Assembly: GCA_944383545.1 (NCBI GenBank)
Contig: CALWPY010000012.1
Location: 1 to 60,781, forward strand
Origin: an uncultured Lachnospiraceae bacterium
GTDB taxonomy: Bacteria; Bacillota; Clostridia; Lachnospirales; Lachnospiraceae
Direction of reading: 5' to 3'
Length of the DNA: 60,781 bases
Program-made: the position numbers and the translations under genes
Part shown: positions 38,546-46,988 of the stretch, piece after piece
Numbering within the stretch: the first letter of the stretch is position 1
How the letters are laid out: every line of letters starts with the position of its first letter
Notes under the pieces: model-generated
Seen by the model: the letters and a program-made list of their open reading frames with translations, nothing else
Database searches by the model: none
What the model was told of the DNA's origin: nothing

Positions 38546-39706
38546 CTATTCCATGGCTTTATATTCTCCGTCTTTTATTATCATGCCCTTAGGCTCCTTA
38601 GCAGGCTCACCGTCTTCTCCCCATGTAATGGCACTTCCCGTTACACCGTATAATTCAATTTCAGTCATGCTTACCTTTAGCAAATCACACATCTCCGACA
38701 CACTCATGTCAGGCATAACTCCCGCATGCTCCATTGCTTCCTTTATTGCATATACGGCATCATATGCATCTGCCGCAAACTGGATAGGCACTTCTCCATT
38801 AAATTTTTCGGCATAAGCCGCTACAAAATGCTTTGATAATTCATCCTGTGAATCTGCGGTAAACGGTGTAAGAAGCATTACATCCTCTGCAAGACTGTAA
38901 TCAAAATTCTTTACATTCAGTATTCCGTCAAGTCCGTCACAGCCGAAGAAATCCACGTCATAATCCATTTCATCAGCCTGCTGCAAAATAAGTGCCGCTT
39001 CCTGATAATATATAGGCAGGAAAATCAAGTCTGCCTTCCTGTCTCTCGCTTTCTGAAGCTGTACCTTAAAATCTGTTTTACTGTCTGATGTAAAAGCCTC
39101 CTCAGCTACTATTTCAAGTCCGAGAATTTCTGCCTCTTCTTTAAACTTCTGATATATTCCGCTTGAATACACATCCGAACTGTCATAAATTATGGCAATT
39201 TTTTCACCAAGTCCGTGCTCATAAATATAATCTGCCGATGCAACACCCTGAGCAGGGTCAGAAAAACAAAGTCTGAATGCGTTGTCATATACAATACAGT
39301 CAAGCGATGTACCGGACGGCGTTATCATAAACATATTATCTTCATGTGTCTTTGCCGCAACGGCAACGCATGGATTAGATGTAACAGTTCCCACAAGGAC
39401 ATCCAACCCCCAGTCCTTTAATGAATTATATGCATTGACCGCTTTTTCAGTATCATTTTCATCATCTTCAAATTTGAATTCCACAGGATATCCGTTAATG
39501 CCTCCCTGTGCATTTATTTCCTCTACCGCAAGCTCTGCTCCGTTTTTTACTGCATAGCCATAGGTGGCAGTGCTTCCCGTGAGCGGTCCGATTCCGCCTA
39601 TTTTAATTGTAGTTCCTTCATCTTCATTTCTGCCGCAGCCTCCCATACATGATACCGCAAGCATAAGGCTCATTACGGCAGCAAAAAATCTCTTATTATA
39701 TTTCAT
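38546..39706 (-). CDS. livK: Branched-chain amino-acid-type substrate-binding lipoprotein (LivK)
   Basis: A 386-aa periplasmic-binding-protein-like lipoprotein (Peripla_BP_6 class) with IGGIGPLTGSTATYGYAV, GGINGYPVEF and the central hinge sequences typical of LivK-like binders. The signal is a lipoprotein type; C20 or C24 (SCMGGC) is the acylated residue, and neither fits the lipobox ideally. I chose ATG 39706 (MKYNKRFF) because AGGA sits 9 bases upstream, while the ATG six codons earlier has no room for an SD. The ligand may be an amino acid other than Leu/Ile/Val; it cannot be told from sequence. Confidence 0.9.
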   Translation of the reverse strand: MKYNKRFFAAVMSLMLAVSCMGGCGRNEDEGTTIKIGGIGPLTGSTATYGYAVKNGAELAVEEINAQGGINGYPVEFKFEDDENDTEKAVNAYNSLKDWGLDVLVGTVTSNPCVAVAAKTHEDNMFMITPSGTSLDCIVYDNAFRLCFSDPAQGVASADYIYEHGLGEKIAIIYDSSDVYSSGIYQKFKEEAEILGLEIVAEEAFTSDSKTDFKVQLQKARDRKADLIFLPIYYQEAALILQQADEMDYDVDFFGCDGLDGILNVKNFDYSLAEDVMLLTPFTADSQDELSKHFVAAYAEKFNGEVPIQFAADAYDAVYAIKEAMEHAGVMPDMSVSEMCDLLKVSMTEIELYGVTGSAITWGEDGEPAKEPKGMIIKDGEYKAME

Positions 39707-39725
39707 ATATTTATTTCCTATCATC

Positions 39726-40838
39726 CTAATTTAAATTCACAGCCTTTTCCGCAAGCTTTCTTATGTCCCCGGCTGCATTACAGTTAATTATCTTACTTTC
39801 TCTGTTTTTTTGTATATTAATATCATAAAGCAGCTTATCCGTTATATCGGTAATGTCTTTACCTGTTCCTTTTACACCGTCTGATAATCCGTATTTTACA
39901 AAACGTCTCATATTTATGGATTCACAGCCGGGGATAGGTGACATATGTATCAACGGAATCCCTGCAACAACAGCCTCGGTCGAGGAAAGTCCTCCCGGTT
40001 TCGTAATAAAAACATTGCATGCTTTCATATACAGTGCCATTTGTTTTGTGAATTCTATAGTTATTATCTTCTCTTTAAACTCTCTTAAAAGCCGTTTGTA
40101 CACTCTGCGGTTGCAACCGCACACTGCAATTATTTTTACATTTTTATCCCTTTTATAATGTTTATATAATGTGCGGATTGTCCTTACCATACTGCCTGCT
40201 CCCATACTGCCTCCTGACACCAGTATGTATTTTCCGTCCTGATTAAGCCCGAGAGTTTTTCTTGCTTCTTCCTTAGAAATATTTTCTCTGAATTCTTTCT
40301 TTACAGGAATTCCAAGAGGATAAATTTTCTTCTTTTCTATTCCTCTTGAAACAAACTCATTTACAAGCTCCGCCATAGGAATTACATAATAATCACATTC
40401 TGTTTCCTCCGTAAAAGGAATACATGCATAGTCCGTGGCAACAAAAATTGTCTTAGGAGGTTTCAGACCGCTGTTTTTCATATAGGTAAGTATCTCTGCC
40501 GGAAAAAGATGTGTGGTTATCACTATGTCAAATTTCCTGCTTTTAAACAGTTCTTCCATATATTTGACCATCTTTCCGTTTGCATAATATACCGGGGAAC
40601 GCCACGGAAATCTCCGGTATATATTCCCGAGCATATATACAAAACCAAATATGCGCGGTGCTCTCTGAACAAGTCTTACATATGTCTGTCCCACTCTTTT
40701 TTCGAGCCTGTTTTTGGTAAGTGAGTACGGGTCGAGCATTTCCGCTCTGTGTCCGCACATTAAAAGTTCTTCCTTTATTGCAACCGCCGCCGCATTATGT
40801 CCGCCGCCGGTACTGCATGTTAAAATTAACGCTTCCAT
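39726..40838 (-). CDS. Diacylglycerol glycosyltransferase-like protein (MGDG synthase/UgtP family)
   Basis: A 370-aa GT28-type glycosyltransferase with the MGDG-synthase N-terminal domain (LILTCSTGGGHNAAA, YSLTKNRLEKRVG) and the C-terminal UDP-sugar domain with SGGSMGAGSM, KPGGLSSTEAV and IPLIHMSPIPGCE. Homologues add glucose or galactose to diacylglycerol to make membrane glycolipids and lipoteichoic-acid anchors. It overlaps the end of plsY by 13 bases, linking phosphatidate synthesis to glycolipid formation. The livK stop-to-start context (gap about 19 bases) indicates the same transcript continues into the liv genes. Confidence 0.85.
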   Translation of the reverse strand: MEALILTCSTGGGHNAAAVAIKEELLMCGHRAEMLDPYSLTKNRLEKRVGQTYVRLVQRAPRIFGFVYMLGNIYRRFPWRSPVYYANGKMVKYMEELFKSRKFDIVITTHLFPAEILTYMKNSGLKPPKTIFVATDYACIPFTEETECDYYVIPMAELVNEFVSRGIEKKKIYPLGIPVKKEFRENISKEEARKTLGLNQDGKYILVSGGSMGAGSMVRTIRTLYKHYKRDKNVKIIAVCGCNRRVYKRLLREFKEKIITIEFTKQMALYMKACNVFITKPGGLSSTEAVVAGIPLIHMSPIPGCESINMRRFVKYGLSDGVKGTGKDITDITDKLLYDINIQKNRESKIINCNAAGDIRKLAEKAVNLN

Positions 40839-41440
40839 AATAATTTTATCCTGTATTTTTCTCTTTCCTCTTCACTCATATGAAATCTTATATATACTGC
40901 CGCAGTAATTATAATAAAGCCAAAAGCTGTTCCCGTACTTACATGCATAATAAGCATAAGAATACCCGATGCTCCATAGGCTGCAATAGTTCTGTAAAAA
41001 TGCGGTGAAATTCTGATAATAAGCGAGAAGAAAATAAAACACACAGCAAAAATCAGCAGAGGCTTTATATCAGGAAAAAGCCCCAGCAGGCAGCCAAATG
41101 TTACGGCAATCCCTTTTCCGCCTTTTTTATAGCGGAATAACGGAAAAATATGTCCCATTACAGGTGCCGCAAGCACCAGTGCAAAACCGGCTTCATTTAC
41201 CATATGAATACCATTATAGTGTAAAAACAAATGTACCGGTAATATTCCTTTAAACAAATCTCCCAACAATGTCAGTATACCACATATAAATCCGCATTTC
41301 ATAAATGCATTTGCAGTTCCCGGATTTTTGTCCGTACTTTCATTAAGAAGTGCCTGTTTTCCGAATAACCCGGCAAACAAATTTGCATATAATATGCTTC
41401 CCGAAATATATCCAAATAAAACATAAGGAATATAATTCAT
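40826..41440 (-). CDS. plsY: Glycerol-3-phosphate acyltransferase PlsY family
   Basis: A 204-aa integral membrane enzyme that acylates glycerol-3-phosphate from acyl-phosphate, the first step of phospholipid synthesis. All three family motifs are visible: SGSILYANLFA, NPGTANAF and GHIFPLFRYKKGGKGIA, plus GDLFKG. I set the start at ATG 41440, seven bases after AGAGGTGAT; the GTG at 41452 overlaps that SD. Its overlap with the glycosyltransferase gene and the shared promoter (41463-41490) suggest a lipid module. This may be a second, specialised PlsY copy (inference). Confidence 0.9.
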   Translation of the reverse strand: MNYIPYVLFGYISGSILYANLFAGLFGKQALLNESTDKNPGTANAFMKCGFICGILTLLGDLFKGILPVHLFLHYNGIHMVNEAGFALVLAAPVMGHIFPLFRYKKGGKGIAVTFGCLLGLFPDIKPLLIFAVCFIFFSLIIRISPHFYRTIAAYGASGILMLIMHVSTGTAFGFIIITAAVYIRFHMSEEEREKYRIKLLWKR

Positions 41441-41462
41441 CAAATTAATCACCTCTAAATTT

Positions 41463-41490
41463 ATTATATATGATAAAAAATATATTACAA
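41463..41490 (-). promoter_or_regulatory. Promoter of the plsY-glycosyltransferase-liv operon
   Basis: Minus strand TTGTAA (41490-41485), a 16-base spacer, and TATAAT (41468-41463), about 23 bases before the plsY ATG. Confidence 0.6.
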
Positions 41491-41523
41491 TACCACCTTT
41501 GTCGAATAATACTACATAATGAC

Positions 41524-41567
41524 AAAAAAATCAAAGACTTCTGATACTAAAATTATCAAAAGTCTTT
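41524..41567 (-). terminator. Terminator of the ABC transporter genes
   Basis: AAAGACTT...GATA and TATC...AAGTCTTT arms are followed by seven T on the minus strand, a few bases after the ATPase stop at 41576. Confidence 0.82.
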
Positions 41568-41575
41568 AAATATTT

Positions 41576-42355
41576 TTACCACCCCAGCTCCATAAGCCAG
41601 CTATTCAACTTTCTCTCCCTCTCCTTTTCATCGGTCTCCTTATCTGAATCTTTTCCTTCAGAACTTATATATTCTCCCACAATATGTCCGTCCACAATAT
41701 AAAGTACCCTGTCGCATTTTGCGGCAACCCTTGGGTCATGCGTAACCATGAGAATTGCCGTGCCTTCTTTATTTAATTTCACCAGTTCGTCCATTACTTC
41801 ATTTGATGCGGCTCTGTTAAGTGCGCCCGTCGGCTCATCGGCAAATAAAAGCTTTGGCTTATTAATCATGCTTCTGCATATACACGCCCTCTGAAGCTGA
41901 CCGCCCGACACTTCATTTATGTCATTATCGGAAACCTCGATAATTCCGAGCTTACGCATAAGTGCTTCTCCCCTCTCGGTCTTTTCCTTCCTGCTCTCCT
42001 TTGTCTTTTTACTTTCCATGGCGGGAAGCAGAATATTGTCCAGTATGGTTAAGTTTTTCATCATATACATCTGCTGAAAAATAAATCCCATCTCATCAAG
42101 GCGAAGTTTTGAAAGTTCCTTACTGCCAAGCTTCGTAATATCCCTTCCGCAGAATAAAACCTCCCCTCCCGTGGATTTATCCATACCCGAAACGGTGTAA
42201 AGAAGTGTGGATTTTCCTGAGCCCGAGGGACCCATAACTGCTACCATCTCTCCGTCCTTTATATCAAAGCTTACATTTTTAAGTACATTATTCTGCCTCT
42301 TATTTACTACATATGTCTTGCATAAATCATTTACCTTAAGAACTGCTTCCATCAT
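41576..42355 (-). CDS. ABC transporter ATP-binding protein (MacB/BceA type)
   Basis: A 259-aa ATPase with Walker A GPSGSGKST, signature VSGGQLQRACICR, Walker B LLFADEPTGALN and H-loop VTHDPRVAAKCD. The FTSX-partner ATPases carry these same sequences. I start at ATG 42355, five bases after GGAGG. The C terminus has a charged extension (KDSDKETDEKERERKL). It follows the permease gene by 13 bases, and together they form a MacB-like exporter or antimicrobial-peptide-type module. Confidence 0.9.
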   Translation of the reverse strand: MMEAVLKVNDLCKTYVVNKRQNNVLKNVSFDIKDGEMVAVMGPSGSGKSTLLYTVSGMDKSTGGEVLFCGRDITKLGSKELSKLRLDEMGFIFQQMYMMKNLTILDNILLPAMESKKTKESRKEKTERGEALMRKLGIIEVSDNDINEVSGGQLQRACICRSMINKPKLLFADEPTGALNRAASNEVMDELVKLNKEGTAILMVTHDPRVAAKCDRVLYIVDGHIVGEYISSEGKDSDKETDEKERERKLNSWLMELGW

Positions 42356-42368
42356 TCTTACCTCCAAT

Positions 42369-44732
42369 TTACTCTATATCAGCCGTATCACTTGACTTAA
42401 TGCTCCTTGTGCCCAGTGATACAAGCCATGAAACAAAAACCGTAACCGCAAGAACTATACCGGGATATATCAAAAATATCTCCAGCGGTTTAATGTTATA
42501 ATCTATTTCCGAAGCTCCCATCATGCCAAATACCGGAGATATGCACAAATCCGTCATTGGAGTTGAAAGTGCAGCCGCAAGTATAACAGCAATAAGGGCG
42601 ACGATGAAAAATCGTAATACGTGCCATTTTATAATGGTAAAATCCTTAAATCCCATTGCTTTAAGTATTGCTATTTCACTCTTTTCGGACGTGATAAAGC
42701 TCTTTTCCATAAGTATCGTAACCAGAATTATCACGATAATAGTAACAAGGAGCAGTCCGTGCTGTACGCCCTCCACGGCGTCTGCAACGGCGACACAGCT
42801 TATGCAGTATTCGGTTGCAGTCATGACATCGGAATTTTCATACATTTCACTTATCCGTTCTTTACGCTCTGTAATTACTTCCTCATCCGGAGAATCCGTA
42901 AATTTAATCTGGTAAGGCAGTGTTGCCGATTTAAACTCAAAATCCACAGGCGCATCTTCATGCAGACGTACGACTTCCCCCAGAATGTTCATAGTCTCAT
43001 AATATGCCACAACCATGCAGTCCAAATCAGTATCACCGAAATGAATTGTCATCGTATCTCCTATTTTTGCTCCTGTAATTTCTGAAATCTGGGGCGTGAT
43101 TGCAATTTCATTTTTATTTTTTGGTGCGCTTCCTTCCATATACTTGTAATCGGAAGCTCTGGTGTTAACTCCTTGCTGGCAGGCGAGCATGTAATCATAT
43201 CCTTCAAAGCTTATGGGATAATTGTACTGAACGTCCACACAAAGCTCAGCCGGCATGCCTGCTTCTGAAAGCTCCTCCTCAAACTTATTCATTGTTTCCA
43301 GCATATCCTCTTTATCAGAAAGATTCATATATCCGCTTGTATACACAAAATACAGGTCAGTTTTTGTCACACCAAAGGCAGAAATCAGCTTATCGCTTTT
43401 CATGGTATTTGTCGTATTTACGAGCATAAGCACAAAAAGCGTAAAAACAGTAAACACTGAAATAATCGTAAGAAAACGCTTCGGACTGCTTAAAATATCA
43501 TTTAATGCCATAAAAAAACTGTTTCCCACCGGAAATTTATGAAGCTTTAATACAGATTTTTTTCTGTAGCGCTCGTCTGTCTCACCGGAACGGATTGCGT
43601 CAACCGGCGTAGCTTTTTTTACCTTCTTCGTACAGTTGTATGCAAAAAGTATAATCACAAGTATTACAAGCAGAGCTCCAATAAGGTTTAAAAATAGGGC
43701 ATTTTCATTTCCCAAAACCATTTTTTCACTCACCATGCCAAGCATAAGCCCCCCAAAAGGAATACTGAAAAAGAAACCGAATACAGAGCCAAGAAGCGCC
43801 ATCATAAAGTATTTTGTGATATAAAGGCTCCTTATCCTGCCGTTTGATATTCCTATTGCCTTCATGACGCCGATTTCCCGAAATTCTTCCGAAATTGTAA
43901 AAGTGATGGTGAATTTTAAAACCACCATGGAAACAACAATCAGACATACACTAAGTATAAGCACAATAAATGCCATAATAAGCTCCATTATATAAGTCAT
44001 CTTTAACATCGACCTTGCACCTGAAAATGCTATATTGGAAGCATCTGATTCTGCCCGTGATATGGCAAGTACATCATCCGTATCTATATAGCAGATTTCA
44101 CCTGTATAATGTGTGTAAATTTCCTCATTATCCAGAAATACCTGTATATCCTCATCATTTAAGAGAAATCTGGTATTTCCCATAAAGTCAGAGCCAAATA
44201 AAGCATCTTTTGCCGTTCCGTCCAAAATCAGGCTTAAATCTACTCCGCAAATCTCAATTACGATTTCATCCCCCTCTTTTAAATTGTTATCTTTCATAAA
44301 ACTTCCGGTAATTATTACATGTCCTTTATCAATCTTTGTAATTTTTTCATTTTCATCATCAAAAAGGTTGATTGTCAAATCATCTATGGACTGGAAAACA
44401 AATGCAGTATTATTCGATTTTAATACTGAGCCGTCCTTAGCCTTCACATTATCAATCGTGCCATATACACCACATTCCTTTCTGTAAGACTTTACTGCCG
44501 ACTCGTTTTGAAGCATGTCATCAAGTGCTCCTACTGCACCTTCTCCCATGGTTATAATGACGTAATCTCCCATTCCCGCCTTATCAAAAAAGTATTCCGT
44601 ACCGTTCATAACCGTAACCACATTATTAATACCGCTTGCAACAAACATCGCTGCCAAAACTATGAAAAGAAAAAGGATTACGTTCATCGTCTTTTTTCTT
44701 TTTAAGTCCCTCTTTAAAATTCTAAATAGCAC
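42369..44732 (-). CDS. ABC transporter permease, FtsX/MacB type
   Basis: A 787-aa membrane protein with two FtsX-like modules. Each has a large extracytoplasmic domain framed by helices: TM near 15-40, a domain to about 235, three TMs near 240-365, a second TM near 420-440, another exposed domain (about 445-655), and three TMs at the end. Cytoplasmic EFREIGVMKAIG and KSEIAILKAMGF are the coupling helices of this class. Size and design fit a MacB/YknZ-type or BceB-related exporter of peptides or lipids; the substrate is unknown. The start is GTG 44732 with GAAAGGGG eight bases upstream. The preceding kinase gene ends in a terminator. Confidence 0.88.
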   Translation of the reverse strand: MLFRILKRDLKRKKTMNVILFLFIVLAAMFVASGINNVVTVMNGTEYFFDKAGMGDYVIITMGEGAVGALDDMLQNESAVKSYRKECGVYGTIDNVKAKDGSVLKSNNTAFVFQSIDDLTINLFDDENEKITKIDKGHVIITGSFMKDNNLKEGDEIVIEICGVDLSLILDGTAKDALFGSDFMGNTRFLLNDEDIQVFLDNEEIYTHYTGEICYIDTDDVLAISRAESDASNIAFSGARSMLKMTYIMELIMAFIVLILSVCLIVVSMVVLKFTITFTISEEFREIGVMKAIGISNGRIRSLYITKYFMMALLGSVFGFFFSIPFGGLMLGMVSEKMVLGNENALFLNLIGALLVILVIILFAYNCTKKVKKATPVDAIRSGETDERYRKKSVLKLHKFPVGNSFFMALNDILSSPKRFLTIISVFTVFTLFVLMLVNTTNTMKSDKLISAFGVTKTDLYFVYTSGYMNLSDKEDMLETMNKFEEELSEAGMPAELCVDVQYNYPISFEGYDYMLACQQGVNTRASDYKYMEGSAPKNKNEIAITPQISEITGAKIGDTMTIHFGDTDLDCMVVAYYETMNILGEVVRLHEDAPVDFEFKSATLPYQIKFTDSPDEEVITERKERISEMYENSDVMTATEYCISCVAVADAVEGVQHGLLLVTIIVIILVTILMEKSFITSEKSEIAILKAMGFKDFTIIKWHVLRFFIVALIAVILAAALSTPMTDLCISPVFGMMGASEIDYNIKPLEIFLIYPGIVLAVTVFVSWLVSLGTRSIKSSDTADIE

Positions 44733-44829
44733 CTTTTTTGCCCCTTTCTCATATTTCCAAGACAGGCTCTTTCAAAATACCTGCTTTCCAAGAAAATGAT
44801 ATCAGAGAAATTATTAAATAATCCTTAAA

Positions 44830-44878
44830 TAAAAAAGATTTTCAAAATCATGGCTTTTAAACCTGCATTTTGAAAATC
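44830..44878 (-). terminator. Terminator of the second two-component pair
   Basis: GATTTTCAAAAT (44837-44848) and ATTTTGAAAATC (44867-44878) form a 12-bp stem followed by TTTTTT on the minus strand, between the kinase stop and the permease start. The permease genes would then be read from their own promoter or by read-through. Confidence 0.8.
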
Positions 44879-44890
44879 CATACTAAAAAT

Positions 44891-46150
44891 CTATGCCTTT
44901 TTAATTACCACTGTAATTAAGAATTTTTCCTTTTCAATCTGTGCAAAAATCTCGCCATCCATTTTATGCATAAGATTTTTACAGATATAAAGTCCCAGAC
45001 CGTTCCCCTTTATATTCCGGCTGTTAGTGCCACGATAAAATGAATCAAAAATATTCGCCAATTCTTTTTCTTCAAGTGTACAGCCTGAATTTTCAATATG
45101 AATGAGCCTGCAGTCTTCTTCATCAGTACAGTAAATCCTTATATACCTTCCGTCACCGTATTTTATGGCATTTTCTATAATATTCTGCATGACTTCAATC
45201 AGGCGGTTTTTATCGCCTTTTATAAGACATTCAGAAAAATCATCTATAATTAACTCTGTATGAACAACGGACAATTTGTCCCTGTAATATTTTTCTGTCT
45301 CTTTGATAAGCTCTGATAAGTAAAATTCATCATTTACCACTTCCAGATTAAGGAAGTCTTCTCTTGAAGCAGAGGTGATTTCGTCTACATACTTTTTAAT
45401 ATCATTTACATTCTTTGTTATACCTGAAATTGCAGCATCTCTCTTTTCCTGCGTATCATACAGGTTTTCGCTTAATGCTCTGGAATAGAGCTCGATTGAA
45501 GATAACGGCGTCTTTATGTCATGCGATAAAGAAAGTATTAAGGTATTTTTATCTTTCTCAAACTCCAGTTCCTTTTGCCTTTTACTTTCAAGTTCCTCAC
45601 GAAGCATGTCCATTCCCCAAAGAAATTTACCGAAAAATTTGCTTTTTTCTTCTTTTATGGGTACTGAAAGATTTCCCTTTGCAAGTTCAAAGGTAAGACG
45701 CTCCATATCATGAAACGGTTTCAGAATTTTTTTATATACATAGTAAAGTACAATTACTGTTATAATCAGCATTGCAGCAAACATTACGTTTATATATATA
45801 AGTATTCCGTAGCTTTCAATATTTTTATATTCAATACGGTAAAGTTTTCCGTTAATTTCTTCTACTATATAGTCATTATTTACTGTTTCGTCCGCATCAA
45901 ATTCACTGACACGGACTATAGTTTCATATTCTGACAGGTCAATTTCCATTATTCTTACGTCTGTTAAATCTTTTAATGTATCAGACTCCTTAAGCTCCTG
46001 TACTACACGCTGTGCTTCCACACGGTACAGTCTTTCTCCCCTGTCATTTTTTTCATATAAGAAAACAGCATTTAATGAAAATATTAAAACTGCCTCCAGA
46101 ATAAAAATAAAGCAGACAAATTTCTTAAATCTATTCAAACCTGTATCCAA
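44891..46150 (-). CDS. Sensor histidine kinase of the ABC-linked two-component system
   Basis: A 419-aa kinase: TM1 (about 11-33), an extracellular domain (about 34-116), TM2 (about 117-138), a HAMP-like linker (140-195), HisKA with H210 (LSLSHDIKTPLSSIELYSRA) and HATPase_c with N (NIIENAIKYG) and G2 (KGNGLGLYICKN) boxes. Unlike BceS kinases it has a sizeable extracellular sensor. The frame opens with TTG codons only: TTG 46150 follows GGGGAG directly, and a second TTG at 46138 is also possible. Either start overlaps the end of the regulator gene, implying coupling. Confidence 0.9.
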   Translation of the reverse strand: MDTGLNRFKKFVCFIFILEAVLIFSLNAVFLYEKNDRGERLYRVEAQRVVQELKESDTLKDLTDVRIMEIDLSEYETIVRVSEFDADETVNNDYIVEEINGKLYRIEYKNIESYGILIYINVMFAAMLIITVIVLYYVYKKILKPFHDMERLTFELAKGNLSVPIKEEKSKFFGKFLWGMDMLREELESKRQKELEFEKDKNTLILSLSHDIKTPLSSIELYSRALSENLYDTQEKRDAAISGITKNVNDIKKYVDEITSASREDFLNLEVVNDEFYLSELIKETEKYYRDKLSVVHTELIIDDFSECLIKGDKNRLIEVMQNIIENAIKYGDGRYIRIYCTDEEDCRLIHIENSGCTLEEKELANIFDSFYRGTNSRNIKGNGLGLYICKNLMHKMDGEIFAQIEKEKFLITVVIKKA

Positions 46151-46793
46151 CTCCCCACTCCGTAATTATGTGCTTTGGCTTTTTAGGATTTTCCTCTATC
46201 TTTTCACGAAGCCACTTAATATGAACGGTAAGAGTCTGCATTTCAGAATCACTGTCATATCCCCATATTGTATTGAAAAGATATTCTTTTTTAAGTGTCA
46301 CGTTTTTATTCTCCATAAGAATTTTCAGAAGTTCAAATTCCTTTGATGTAATATCAGTTTTTTTATCATTTATAAACAGAGTACCGGTAACGGTATTTAA
46401 TTTCAGGTTTCCATCCACTATTTCGTCAAGACCATATTTACGCTTAAATATTCCCTTTATCTTTACAAGCAGAATATCTATGTCATATGGTTTTTCTATG
46501 TAGTCATCAGCTCCTAAATTAAGCCCCTTTAACTTATCATTTTTATCAGTTCTTGCACTGGCTATAAGTATATGTGTATTTGAATTTTCTCTGATTTTTG
46601 AACATACAAAAAAGCCGTCCATACCGGGCAGCATAATATCCAGTATAATTAATCTTGCTCCGTACTTTTCATATAATTCGATAGCTTTTTCACCTGTGCC
46701 GGCAATACTTACCGTGTAATTTTCTTTCCTGAGAAAATCAGCAAGTATTTCGGCTATTTCGGCATTGTCCTCTACAATAAGAATGTCTGTCAT
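46131..46793 (-). CDS. Response regulator of the ABC-linked two-component system
   Basis: A 220-aa OmpR-family regulator. The acidic pocket IVEDN and phosphoacceptor D52 (IILDIMLPGMDG) are present, with the receiver Lys in YIEKPYDID. The C-terminal winged helix ends EWGVGYRFE. It probably controls the downstream ABC transporter genes, by analogy with peptide-sensing systems of this arrangement; the operator is not identified. It overlaps the kinase gene by 20 bases. Confidence 0.93.
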   Translation of the reverse strand: MTDILIVEDNAEIAEILADFLRKENYTVSIAGTGEKAIELYEKYGARLIILDIMLPGMDGFFVCSKIRENSNTHILIASARTDKNDKLKGLNLGADDYIEKPYDIDILLVKIKGIFKRKYGLDEIVDGNLKLNTVTGTLFINDKKTDITSKEFELLKILMENKNVTLKKEYLFNTIWGYDSDSEMQTLTVHIKWLREKIEENPKKPKHIITEWGVGYRFE

Positions 46794-46914
46794 ATTTTCC
46801 CAAAATTTACAATAAAATTTAATCGTATTCGCATTTTTATTATTTTACTACAATCAGTTTATAATTCCAATAAAAAATTACACGAACTTTTCTTAAAAAC
46901 CCGCAACCCATAAA

Positions 46915-46958
46915 TATAAAAAATCCCCTGCAGCTTGCCTTAAAGCTACAGGGGATTT
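46915..46958 (-). terminator. Terminator of ppdK
   Basis: AAATCCCCTG and CAGGGGATTT arms with inner AGCTT/AAGCT pairing are followed by TTTTTTA on the minus strand, 31 bases past the ppdK stop. The region 46794-46914, to the regulator gene, is AT-rich and holds no gene I can see. Confidence 0.9.
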
Positions 46959-46988
46959 AATTATTTCAGTATATTATTTCCGTGGAAA

